A stretch of 64,000 bases of DNA, taken from positions 1 through 64,000 of the forward strand of contig NZ_JAHXYR010000008.1 in NCBI RefSeq assembly GCF_019969845.1, given 5' to 3'. A model generated the notes under the pieces. It searched no databases. It saw nothing but the letters and a program-made list of their open reading frames with translations, and was not told the origin of the DNA. The DNA comes from Sphingobacterium sp. GVS05A. GTDB lineage: Bacteria; Bacteroidota; Bacteroidia; Sphingobacteriales; Sphingobacteriaceae. Position numbers and translations under genes: made by a program. This document shows positions 45,642-53,903 of this stretch, in pieces; positions within the stretch are counted from its first letter, which is position 1; each line of letters starts with the position of its first letter.

Positions 45642-46004
45642 ATTTAGCTCCCGAATATTAGCAAGTCATTAATTTGTAATAAAATTTAAATTAACACAAT
45701 TTTTACCAATCATGAAAATATTATGACAAAAGTCTTGAAATGTTACAGAATTAATGACATAATAAATTTATTGATGATCAACACTAAAAGATATATATCC
45801 TTTTTAATGTACAGCAATTAGATTTTATCTCAAAAAATTCAAATTGTATATTTTATTTTAAAAATGAACGGACTATACATCCGACAGAAGACTTATACAA
45901 AACAGCAAAGATGATTATGTATAAAAATAAAACAGGAGAAATACCTTTTATAGTATTTCTCCTGCAATTGAAAAATGACACCAATAATACCACTTCTTCT
46001 TATG
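45642..46004. other. AT-rich intergenic region before tRNA-Arg
   Basis: Nothing coding is visible here. The only clear structure is the terminator of the tRNA-Arg transcript at 45933-45964. Confidence 0.6.
45933..45964 (-). terminator. Terminator downstream of tRNA-Arg
   Basis: CAGGAGAAATAC (45933-45944) is perfectly complementary to GTATTTCTCCTG (45953-45964) with an 8-nt loop. On the minus strand it is followed by TTTTATTTTTAT. Confidence 0.85.
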
Positions 46005-46076
46005 TAGCCCCGAGCAGAATCGAACTGCTATCAAATGTTTAGGAAACATCTATTCTATCCGTTGAACTACGGGGCC
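46005..46076 (-). tRNA. tRNA-Arg (anticodon CCT)
   Basis: The minus strand gives a cloverleaf of 72 nt: acceptor GGCCCCG with CGGGGCT (one G-U at the end), anticodon stem GATGT-ACATT and loop TTCCTAA (anticodon CCT, decoding AGG). The T arm contains TTCGATT. Discriminator is A. CCA is not encoded. Confidence 0.93.
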
Positions 46077-46318
46077 TTTTCAAAAGCCAAACTTAGGTTT
46101 ATTTTATAAATAAGTCAATAGCTACATGAAAATCCGCTATATATTTTTTGTAGTCCTCCATTATTAAGAAAAAAATAGCTCGATAATGATGCTCAACAAC
46201 GCCTTAACTACAACTGCATAACAGTATACACCGGATAATGGAGACGGATTGCAATCGGTGCAATGTACTCATCTATTTGACAGGAAAGTTTAAAGTGAAT
46301 TTTATAAAGGAAAAAATG

Positions 46319-46399
46319 TGGAGGGAGAAGGATTCGAACCTTCGAAGCCGAAGCAACGGATTTACAGTCCGTCCCATTTGACCGCTCTGGAACCCCTCC
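46319..46399 (-). tRNA. tRNA-Tyr (anticodon GTA)
   Basis: The minus strand folds into an 81-nt class II tRNA with acceptor GGAGGGG and TCCCTCC, anticodon loop CTGTAAA (anticodon GTA) and a long variable arm, as expected for bacterial tRNA-Tyr. Discriminator A; CCA is not encoded. The 242-nt gap to tRNA-Arg shows no other feature. Confidence 0.95.
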
Positions 46400-46652
46400 A
46401 GCATTGCGCTATTTTGAAATAGAACGTCGCAAAAGTAGGTTTTGCGCAGCACTTGTGCAACTATTTTGATGCATTAATCTGTAACTACCCCAGTATGAAT
46501 TGTTTTATTTTTTCGAAACATCCCAAATCCCATATAAACACATCATCAGCGATATATTAATATAATAAAAACTTATTGTTATATTCTAGTCATAATAGAT
46601 TTTGATGATAGTGTATTGGTAAAATCAATTCGCTTTTTGATCGGAGTTGCCT

Positions 46653-46660
46653 TATCTTTG
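46653..46660 (+). promoter_or_regulatory. -7 promoter element of the peroxiredoxin operon
   Basis: TATCTTTG matches TAnnTTTG exactly. Transcription would begin near 46667. This supports ATG 46687 as the start codon, because the possible GTG at 46660 lies inside the element. Confidence 0.65.
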
Positions 46661-46686
46661 TGTCAACAAAAAAAGAAAGATATATT

Positions 46687-47319
46687 ATGAGTTTCACAGG
46701 TAAAAGTTTTCCAAGCATTACGGTAGATGCAATCGATTATTTAGGCGACAATTTGCAGATCAACATTTTCGAAAAAGCGGTTAAAGAAGGTAAAAAAGTA
46801 ATTTTATTTTGGTACCCAAAAGATTTCACTTTTGTATGTCCTACAGAATTACATGCTTTCCAAGAGGCTGCTGCTGAATTTGAAAAACGTAACACAATCT
46901 TAATCGGTGCTTCTTGCGACACAAACGAAGTTCACTTTGCTTGGTTAAACACGGCAAAAGATAATGGCGGTATCGAGGGTGTTGAATATCCTATTTTAGC
47001 TGATACTAACCGCAACTTATCTAGCGTATTGGGTATCTTGGACGTTCAAGAAGTTGAACATCCTGAGTACGGTACATTAGCACAAGGATCTGCTGTTACT
47101 TACAGAGCTACTTATTTGATCGACGAAACTGGCCGTGTATTTCACGAGTCTGTAAACGATATGCCTTTGGGCCGTAACGTAAAAGAATATTTACGCTTGA
47201 TCGACGCTTACGCTCACGTACAAAAATTTGGCGAAGTATGTCCTGCGAACTGGGAAGAAGGTAAAGATGCAATGAATGCAGACAGAAAAGGTGTAGCTGA
47301 CTATTTAGCTAAACACTAA
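46687..47319 (+). CDS. Peroxiredoxin (AhpC/Prx1-type 2-Cys)
   Basis: This 210-residue thiol peroxidase reduces hydrogen peroxide and organic peroxides. The peroxidatic cysteine is Cys51 in FTFVCPTE and the resolving cysteine is Cys185 in EVCPANW, a typical 2-Cys arrangement. ATG 46687 is preferred; see the promoter entry. Next come a thioredoxin gene and a DUF6952 gene, a trio conserved in Bacteroidota, so the thioredoxin is the likely electron donor. A weak hairpin (AAAGACCC with GGGTCTTT, 47325-47356) lies in the gap and may reduce downstream expression. Confidence 0.95.
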   Translation: MSFTGKSFPSITVDAIDYLGDNLQINIFEKAVKEGKKVILFWYPKDFTFVCPTELHAFQEAAAEFEKRNTILIGASCDTNEVHFAWLNTAKDNGGIEGVEYPILADTNRNLSSVLGILDVQEVEHPEYGTLAQGSAVTYRATYLIDETGRVFHESVNDMPLGRNVKEYLRLIDAYAHVQKFGEVCPANWEEGKDAMNADRKGVADYLAKH

Positions 47320-47404
47320 CAATAAAAGACCCTAGGTCTTATCAACGGGGGTCTTTATCCCGGCTCCTGTTGATTTCTCCATCAATCACCTTAATAATAA
47401 AATC

Positions 47405-47719
47405 ATGTTACAAGAATTAGAAAACGATAATTTACAAGAAATTGTAAACAATAACGATATTGTGATGGTTCAGTATGCTGCTACCTGGTGTGGTAATTGC
47501 AAAATCATGAAACCAAAATTCAAGAAATTGTCTGGCGAAAATGAGAGTGTTCCTTTTATCATCGCTGATGCAGAGAAATTCCCTGAATCACGCAAATTGG
47601 CGAACGTCAATAACCTACCTACATTTGCTGCATTTAAAAACGGTAAATTGGTGAATCAAGTACAAACAAATAAGTTGGACGCATTAGTAGAATTATTCAA
47701 TGAAGCTGCCGGTAATTAA
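47405..47719 (+). CDS. Thioredoxin-family protein (CGNC active site)
   Basis: The 104-residue protein is a thioredoxin fold with active site WCGNC (Cys29, Cys32), cis-proline region NNLPTFAAF and no signal peptide, so it is cytosolic. Asn instead of the classical Gly-Pro between the cysteines alters redox potential. Probably reduces the peroxiredoxin encoded upstream. Its 3' end overlaps the next gene by 20 nt in another frame. Confidence 0.93.
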   Translation: MLQELENDNLQEIVNNNDIVMVQYAATWCGNCKIMKPKFKKLSGENESVPFIIADAEKFPESRKLANVNNLPTFAAFKNGKLVNQVQTNKLDALVELFNEAAGN

Positions 47720-47954
47720 ACATCTTACAGAATTCATCGAACAGAATGATGTCGACTATGTATTGGAGACCATCGAGACTTTGGAAGCTCTTACCGAAGC
47801 TCCATTGAAAGATGAGGAACTCGACGTTATCGGTGAATTAATTTCTAACCTATACGGAGCAGTAGAGGTTGATAAATTGATAAAAGAAGGCAATACAAAA
47901 AAAGATGCCTTAAATATGTTCATGAAACGTGTTTTAGGAGCAATCGACAAATAA
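47700..47954 (+). CDS. DUF6952-family small protein
   Basis: The 84-residue acidic, helical protein is the conserved third member of the peroxiredoxin-thioredoxin cluster (MKLPVIKHLTEFIEQNDVDY at the start). It has no cysteine, no signal peptide and no known function. Overlap by 20 nt with the thioredoxin gene implies translational coupling. Confidence 0.85.
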   Translation: MKLPVIKHLTEFIEQNDVDYVLETIETLEALTEAPLKDEELDVIGELISNLYGAVEVDKLIKEGNTKKDALNMFMKRVLGAIDK

Positions 47955-48003
47955 TCTTGTTTGATTAAACACCTTGAAGTGAAACTTTCTTTTCATATTT
48001 TTA

Positions 48004-48050
48004 GTTTTCCAAAAGCTAAATTGTTGACAAAATTTAGCAATGTGGAAAAC
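48004..48050. other. Nested inverted repeats after the DUF6952 gene
   Basis: An inner stem GCTAAATT (48015-48022) with AATTTAGC (48031-48038) is enclosed by GTTTTCC (48004-48010) with GGAAAAC (48044-48050). There is no T tract, so it is not a classical terminator. It could be an RNA-stabilising element or cruciform. Confidence 0.45.
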
Positions 48051-48181
48051 TTATTGAAGGAATCTGACAGAACTAAATATTTTCTACATATATTTACTAT
48101 GTTAAAGGTTGCCACTTGGAGCGAAGCGACAAAATAACTATTCTCTAAAAATTCGTTTCAGGAAAAAATATTTTAATTGTT

Positions 48182-48220
48182 AAACGGAAATTTCAACTTG
48201 GTTGGAATTTCCGTTTTTTG
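48182..48220 (+). terminator. Strong terminator of the peroxiredoxin operon
   Basis: A 16-bp stem (48182-48197 with 48201-48216, one G-T pair) and a 3-nt loop are followed by TTTTTTGTTTTTG. It lies in the 392-nt gap after the DUF6952 gene, which otherwise contains no gene. Confidence 0.9.
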
Positions 48221-48346
48221 TTTTTGTACGTATTTAAAGTTAACTCCTTTATTTTCGCAGGGTTTCACCTACTTTATGGCGAACAATATACATTAAAATT
48301 ACAATGTACAACGATGCTGTTTTGGATGAAATCTTTATCTTTAAGC

Positions 48347-50800
48347 ATGCGAAAACCCTTTCTTTCCGTCATTATTCTATTGGCTAGTATGCTGTCAAAA
48401 TCGACTGTACAAGCACAAAATCCGCAGTGGAATGCCGCTGAGATTAAGCTTAACCTAGAAAAACTGAATGTTTTAGGCTCTGTCCTGTACTTTGCAGCAC
48501 ATCCGGACGACGAAAACACCCGTCTGATCGCTTGGCTCGCCCAGGAGAAAAAATATAGAACGGGTTACTTATCCCTGACCCGTGGCGACGGGGGACAAAA
48601 TCTTATCGGTACCGAACAGGGCATCGAACTGGGACTGATCCGTACGCAGGAACTTCTCGCCGCGCGAAAGATCGACAAAGGGGAACAATTTTTCTCCTCA
48701 GCCTATGATTTTGGATTTTCCAAAACGCCCGAAGAAACGTTTGCCTTCTGGGACAAACAACGGGTGCTCGCCGAGGCAGTATGGTTGATCCGCAAATTCA
48801 GACCTGATGTCATCATAACAAGGTTCCCCCCCGATGCCAGGGGCGGACATGGTCACCACCAGGCCTCAGCGATGTTGGCACATGAAGCTTTCAAAGCCGC
48901 AGCTGATCCCAAACAGTTTCCAGAGCAGCTTCAATACGTACAACCCTGGCAGGCGAAACGTCTCCTTTGGAATACATTTAATTTCGGGGGACAGGACAAC
49001 ACAAGCGAAGATCAGCTAAAGGTGGATATCGGAAACTATAATGCGCTGATAGGTGCTTCCTACGGTGAAATTGCTGCGCATAGCCGTTCCTCCCACAAAA
49101 GTCAAGGCTTCGGATCTGCCGCTCAACGTGGTTCATCCATCGAGTATTTTGAATATGTCGATGGTACTCCAGCAAAAGCGTCTCCACTGGAAGGAATAGA
49201 TACTTCTTGGAAAAGGGTCGCAAATAGCGGAACAGTACAGTCACTGATCGCAAAAGTCAATCAGAACTACCAAATGGACAAACCTGAATCGGCTTTGCCC
49301 GATCTGATCCAGCTTTATAAAGCCCTGGATCAGATCAATGATGTGTACTGGAAAAACGAAAAGAAAAAGGAGGTAGAGAAATTAATCTTAGCCTGTGCTG
49401 GAATTTGGTTTGAAAGTATCGCAAAAAATCCTGAATATGCGATAGGTGATAAGATCAACGTCGACAACGCCATTATTGCAAGACGTCCAGATGTTATCGT
49501 ACAATTGGCTAAGCTAAACGGCAAAGAGATCCATAAAAACCTTGTCAACAATCTTCTTTTAAAAGATGCTATTGCTGTTAGTTCAACAAATTCAACACAG
49601 CCTTATTGGCTAAATGAACCTCACGCCAAAGGAAAATTCAATGTCAGTGACTTCAATCTCACCGGTTATCCCGAAAACCCCAATAATCCAAAAGTACGCT
49701 TTGAATTATTGATCAATGGTACTGCAATCGCATTTGACCAGAATATACAATATAAATATACCGACCCCGTTCGTGGCGAAATCTATAATCCGATAGTTGT
49801 CCTTCCACAGCTCACAGCAAAGAGTTCAAGTCCATTGGCTTTGACTCAAAATGCCCAATCTGTCAAAGTAAACCTGTTGTTCCAAAAAAATGGACAGGAT
49901 CCGGCACAATCATTTAATGTAAAGACTATTGGAGCAAAAGGCTGGGAAATATCTCCAGCTTCATTTGACCTCCAGTTTGCCTCTGGTGTCAGCAATCTCT
50001 CCAAAGAGATCACTATAAGCCCCTTAGATGCGACTGTTTCATCCATTGATACACTGCTTTTTCAAGTCAATCAAAAGGATAGACTAAAAGAGATAAAAAC
50101 AATAGCTTATAACCATATTCCTGAGATTGTCTATTTCCCTGATGTTGCTATAAAAATGAGCAATATCAATCTAAGCAATGAGGTAAAAAAAGTAGCGTAT
50201 ATCCATGGCGCTGGAGATCTGATTCCGGAATCGCTTAGTGCAATTGGCATCAAAGTGGACGTGCTAACAAGCGAACAGCTATTAAAAAGTGATCTCTCAG
50301 GCTATGATGCAGTCATCTTAGGTGTGAGGATCTTTAATGTCAATAAAGATATCGCACAAATCCAAAATAGACTATTGGATTATGTCAATAACGGCGGAAC
50401 TGTGGTCGAGCAATACAACGTAAGCAATGGCTTGGTTTCGAAAAATTTTGGCCCCTATGCTTTTAGTCTTGGAAGGAGTCGGGTTACCGATGAACTTGCC
50501 GATGTTCATTTTGACGAAAAAGATCCGGTTTTCAATTATCCCAATAAAATTACAAAAGCAGACTTTGACAATTGGGTACAGGAGAGGGGATTGTATTTCG
50601 CTGAAAATATCGACAAGAGATACCGTACACCAATCGCCATACAGGATCCCGGTGAGCCTTTGCATAAGGGTTCATTACTGATTACGGACTACGGGAAAGG
50701 AAAATTTGTCTATACATCGCTATCTTTTTTTAGACAATTACCTGCAGGAATTCCCGGAGCTTACAGATTATTTGTAAATTTGTTATCAAAATCAAAATAA
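48347..50800 (+). CDS. PIG-L family deacetylase with C-terminal amidotransferase-like domain
   Basis: The 817-residue protein has a signal peptide (MRKPFLSVIILLASMLSKST, cut after VQA). The LmbE/PIG-L zinc deacetylase domain follows (about 35-300), with the hallmark AAHPDDE, RGDGGQN and GGHGHHQ. A beta-sandwich middle region precedes a class I amidotransferase-like/ThuA-type fold at about 625-817 (VAYIHGAGDLIPESL, YDAVILGVRIF). Substrates are likely N-acetylated sugars or glycosides outside the cytosol. Frame is open to 48218, but the start at 48347 (or 48326) best fits the signal peptide. Downstream small membrane genes and a symporter suggest an uptake system. Confidence 0.88.
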   Translation: MRKPFLSVIILLASMLSKSTVQAQNPQWNAAEIKLNLEKLNVLGSVLYFAAHPDDENTRLIAWLAQEKKYRTGYLSLTRGDGGQNLIGTEQGIELGLIRTQELLAARKIDKGEQFFSSAYDFGFSKTPEETFAFWDKQRVLAEAVWLIRKFRPDVIITRFPPDARGGHGHHQASAMLAHEAFKAAADPKQFPEQLQYVQPWQAKRLLWNTFNFGGQDNTSEDQLKVDIGNYNALIGASYGEIAAHSRSSHKSQGFGSAAQRGSSIEYFEYVDGTPAKASPLEGIDTSWKRVANSGTVQSLIAKVNQNYQMDKPESALPDLIQLYKALDQINDVYWKNEKKKEVEKLILACAGIWFESIAKNPEYAIGDKINVDNAIIARRPDVIVQLAKLNGKEIHKNLVNNLLLKDAIAVSSTNSTQPYWLNEPHAKGKFNVSDFNLTGYPENPNNPKVRFELLINGTAIAFDQNIQYKYTDPVRGEIYNPIVVLPQLTAKSSSPLALTQNAQSVKVNLLFQKNGQDPAQSFNVKTIGAKGWEISPASFDLQFASGVSNLSKEITISPLDATVSSIDTLLFQVNQKDRLKEIKTIAYNHIPEIVYFPDVAIKMSNINLSNEVKKVAYIHGAGDLIPESLSAIGIKVDVLTSEQLLKSDLSGYDAVILGVRIFNVNKDIAQIQNRLLDYVNNGGTVVEQYNVSNGLVSKNFGPYAFSLGRSRVTDELADVHFDEKDPVFNYPNKITKADFDNWVQERGLYFAENIDKRYRTPIAIQDPGEPLHKGSLLITDYGKGKFVYTSLSFFRQLPAGIPGAYRLFVNLLSKSK

Positions 50801-50809
50801 AATATCACA

Positions 50810-51019
50810 ATGGAAAATCAGATTAACAACAACTGCACAACGATAGATGCTGGCAAAGCAAAAGGGATCATCCTTTTAGTCGCTGTAGTATTTGGTGCAT
50901 TAATTGGCTTCGCTGCAAATGAGACATTTTTAAGCATCATTGGCGGCGCGGTTATTGGATTGATTATCGCTGCGTTTTTTAACAGTGTTATCTATCCTCA
51001 AAAGCCTTCAGACAGATAA
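50810..51019 (+). CDS. Small two-helix membrane protein
   Basis: The 69-residue protein has a soluble N-terminus and two close hydrophobic helices (IILLVAVVFGALIGFAA and IIGGAVIGLIIAAFFNSVI). The Gly-rich helices resemble pairing helices. No family is recognised. It is 9 nt after the PIG-L gene and 8 nt before the 30-residue ORF. Confidence 0.75.
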   Translation: MENQINNNCTTIDAGKAKGIILLVAVVFGALIGFAANETFLSIIGGAVIGLIIAAFFNSVIYPQKPSDR

Positions 51020-51027
51020 AATACAGG

Positions 51028-51120
51028 ATGAATAGCTGGAAACGCTACTATTGGATGGTCGTTATCTGGCTATTTATATTTATCCTTTTTCTGTACTTTT
51101 TTACGAAACATTATTCATGA
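51028..51120 (+). CDS. 30-residue single-helix membrane peptide
   Basis: ATG at 51028 opens a 30-codon frame ending with TGA at 51118-51120. The product has a charged start (MNSWKRYYW), a single hydrophobic helix (VVIWLFIFILFLYFF) and a short positive tail. Its stop overlaps the ATG of the symporter gene (ATGA at 51117-51120), so translation of the two should be coupled. It is too short for usual gene finding. It may be an accessory subunit of the symporter, but this is inference from position. Confidence 0.7.
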   Translation: MNSWKRYYWMVVIWLFIFILFLYFFTKHYS

Positions 51121-52832
51121 GTACAGTAGATTGGGCTGTTCTATTCCTAACACTTTTATCGATTGTCGCTTACGGCATCTATAAAAGTAGAGGGATCAAA
51201 AATATTGATGGTTATCTTTTGGGCAATCGTTCTTTGCCCTGGTACCATGTCGGACTTTCGGTAATGGCTACTCAAGCGAGCGCCATTACTTTTTTGTCTG
51301 CTCCCGGATTAGCGTATTCTTCGGGAATGAGTTTTGTACAGTTCTATTTTGGTCTCCCTTTGGCCATGATTGTACTCTGTATTACCTTTATCCCAATATT
51401 TCACAGACTTAAGGTTTTCACAGCCTACGAATTTCTTGAGAAACGTTTCGATGTCAAGACCAGGGGGCTCACAGCATTGCTTTTTTTAATCCAACGGGGT
51501 ATTTCGACAGGTATTACCATATTTGCACCATCGCTCATCATCTCAACCATTCTCCATATTGATCTGACCTTAACAACACTGGTCATTGGAAGCTTTGTGG
51601 TTATCTACACCACCTACGGTGGTACAAAAGCGGTATCCCATACACAATTGCTCCAGATGAGCATAATATTTGGATCTCTGCTTATTGCAGGAATGCTTGT
51701 CATTCATCTTCTTCCAACAGACATCGGTCTTTCGAAAGCTCTTCATATCGCCGGTAAATCAGGTAAAACCAATGCACTGGACTTCACTTTTGACCTGAAT
51801 AACAATTATACGTTGTGGACTGGCCTGATCGGAGGATTTTTCCTACAACTCTCTTATTTTGGTACAGACCAGAGCCAAGTAGGACGTTATCTAACCGGAT
51901 CTTCCATAAGGGAAAGCAGAATGGGGCTAATTATGAATGGCCTTTTAAAGATCCCGATGCAATTTGCTATCCTGCTGATAGGTATCCTGGTATTTACATA
52001 TTATCAATACCACCAACCTCCGATCTTCTTTAACCAGGTCGAAGTACAGAAGTTGAAAGAAAGTCCATATGCGGCTTCCTACCAAGAGCTTGAACAAAAA
52101 CACAAACTGCTATTCCAACAACGTGAATCTCTCGTCAATGGCCTCAGTACAGCGCTGGATCAGGATAATAAGAGGAACATCGAGTCCTCCCGCTCAGCGT
52201 TGCATCAACTGAATGCCCAAATGCAGCAAGTAAAAGACAGCACACTTACACTTATCAAGAAAAACAATCCTGCAGCCGAGACAAACGACAATAACTATAT
52301 TTTCCTTTCGTTTGTAACCAAAGCCTTTCCGAAAGGTCTGATCGGTTTGCTGATCGCCGTTATTTTTCTGGCATCTATGGGCTCTACCGCCAGTGCCATT
52401 AATTCATTGGCATCAACTACAACAATAGATATCTACAAACGCTTTATAAACCGCAACGCAACTGAAAAACAGGATCTTCTCTGGTCTCGTATATTTACCT
52501 TAGCCTGGGGCATCTTTACTGTTGTCATTGCGCTATATGCCAACAAGCTGGGCAATCTATTAGAAGCCGTGAATATCTTGGGGTCTTTATTCTATGGCAC
52601 AATCCTAGGCATATTTATCGTTGCTTTCTATATGAAAAAAATTCAGGGAAAGGCTGTTTTCATCGCAGCGATCCTCTCTGAAATCTTTGTCGTTGGCATC
52701 TGGTACCTAGACAAAATTCCTTTTCTCTGGCTGAATCTCATTGGCTGTCTGGCTGTCATGATAATTGCATATTTTATACAGCTTTCGCTCAGAAATAATT
52801 CGGCTATCCCAAATACAAGCAATACGCAATAA
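51117..52832 (+). CDS. Sodium:solute symporter (SSS family)
   Basis: The 571-residue inner-membrane transporter has about 14 hydrophobic helices. Signatures of the SSS family are GYLLGNRSLPWYHVGLSVMA, TQASAITFLSAPGLAYSSG, YTTYGGTKAVSHTQLLQM and DQSQVGRYLTGSS. Start at 51117 is fixed by the ATGA overlap with the preceding peptide; a frame open to 51051 would run through that gene. A cytosolic or external insert near residues 315-395 contains coiled-coil-like Glu/Gln-rich residues. Probably imports the sugar or amino product released by the PIG-L deacetylase. Confidence 0.93.
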   Translation: MSTVDWAVLFLTLLSIVAYGIYKSRGIKNIDGYLLGNRSLPWYHVGLSVMATQASAITFLSAPGLAYSSGMSFVQFYFGLPLAMIVLCITFIPIFHRLKVFTAYEFLEKRFDVKTRGLTALLFLIQRGISTGITIFAPSLIISTILHIDLTLTTLVIGSFVVIYTTYGGTKAVSHTQLLQMSIIFGSLLIAGMLVIHLLPTDIGLSKALHIAGKSGKTNALDFTFDLNNNYTLWTGLIGGFFLQLSYFGTDQSQVGRYLTGSSIRESRMGLIMNGLLKIPMQFAILLIGILVFTYYQYHQPPIFFNQVEVQKLKESPYAASYQELEQKHKLLFQQRESLVNGLSTALDQDNKRNIESSRSALHQLNAQMQQVKDSTLTLIKKNNPAAETNDNNYIFLSFVTKAFPKGLIGLLIAVIFLASMGSTASAINSLASTTTIDIYKRFINRNATEKQDLLWSRIFTLAWGIFTVVIALYANKLGNLLEAVNILGSLFYGTILGIFIVAFYMKKIQGKAVFIAAILSEIFVVGIWYLDKIPFLWLNLIGCLAVMIIAYFIQLSLRNNSAIPNTSNTQ

Positions 52833-52933
52833 AAACAATCTGGAAAAATAAAGAGGCTTACTCGCAATAAGATGCCTGATTACGAAGTTGTATTTAATTT
52901 GGAGTGGTCTTCTTAATCCCCACCAATATTAAA

Positions 52934-52966
52934 AAAAGTCCGGATTCGAAACGAACCCGGACTTTT
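52934..52966. terminator. Terminator after the symporter gene
   Basis: AAAAGTCCGG (52934-52943) pairs with CCGGACTTTT (52957-52966), with an inner TTCG-CGAA stem. It separates the symporter gene and the convergent amidase gene. Confidence 0.85.
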
Positions 52967-53036
52967 CGATTTTATAGACCGAGATGCCAATATCCTATTT
53001 AGTATCATCTATCAAAGTTCGTATTTTGACAGCTTA

Positions 53037-53903
53037 TTAGTATTTCTTGTAAATATTGTAAAGTACACTCTTATCATATATGGTCAGCTCGGGTGTTGTA
53101 TCCCGTACAATAAATTTACGTTTAAATGCGATGATCGCAGCCTTTAGATTGGACGTGTCATATCCAATGATTTTAAGCGCATCAATAGCATTAAAACTAT
53201 CAGGAGGGGTAATCAGTTGACCTTCATCATACCATACACCAAACCCTCTGTTTGCAAGCTTCTTCCATGGGAAGAAAACGCTGGGGTCATTTTTACGTGC
53301 TGGGGCGATGTCTGCATGACCGATAAAATTATTGTCAGGTATTAGATATCGTGATTTTAAAGTGTCTAAAACGGTCATCAACGAATTGATTTGGGCATCT
53401 GGGAAGGGCTCCCTGCCATTGTTGTCCAATTCAATTCCAATAGAACAAGAGTTCATATCCACAATGGATCCCCACTTAGCCACACCGGCGTGCCACGATC
53501 GTACATAATCATTCAACATCTGGATAATCTCACCATTTCGACCAATCACATAATGTGAACTTACCTTGGTGCGTGGAATCTGGAACGTTTTGATGGTCTG
53601 ACCAACACTATCTTGTGCTGTATGGTGGATAATCACAAAATTTGGTTTACGAACATCATAGTGAATGGCTTCTGCTTGGCGCCAGTAGGGGTGAGCACCT
53701 GTCTTTTGTAAGAAGATGACCTTTCTCTCCTGGGGTGTCAATAGATTGGTATCGAGTTTGGCCACAACTTTTTCCTCCAGTACAACTGCCGGCGCAAAAG
53801 ACGCTACCAATGGTTTGGCCACAGCAGCTTGTCCCTTGGACTTACAGCCCGCCAAAGACATAAAAACGGCAAGTATGATCCCAATTGACACTGGTCTAAA
53901 CAT
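53037..53903 (-). CDS. N-acetylmuramoyl-L-alanine amidase lipoprotein (Amidase_2)
   Basis: The 288-residue enzyme splits the lactyl-amide bond of peptidoglycan. It is a lipoprotein (SLAGC lipobox, about residue 20). The amidase fold shows VIIHHTA, the substrate loop SWHAGVAKWG, and GHADIAPARKNDPSVFFPW with the zinc-ligand histidine and Asp. The two strongest zinc ligands are in IHH and GH. It shares a 1-nt overlap with the DUF3078 gene upstream, in a run of cell-wall genes on the minus strand. Confidence 0.93.
   Translation of the reverse strand: MFRPVSIGIILAVFMSLAGCKSKGQAAVAKPLVASFAPAVVLEEKVVAKLDTNLLTPQERKVIFLQKTGAHPYWRQAEAIHYDVRKPNFVIIHHTAQDSVGQTIKTFQIPRTKVSSHYVIGRNGEIIQMLNDYVRSWHAGVAKWGSIVDMNSCSIGIELDNNGREPFPDAQINSLMTVLDTLKSRYLIPDNNFIGHADIAPARKNDPSVFFPWKKLANRGFGVWYDEGQLITPPDSFNAIDALKIIGYDTSNLKAAIIAFKRKFIVRDTTPELTIYDKSVLYNIYKKY

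Noticed and set aside
46660-46687. GTG start of the peroxiredoxin at 46660
   Set aside because: It falls on the -7 promoter element; the ATG at 46687 gives the usual family N-terminus.
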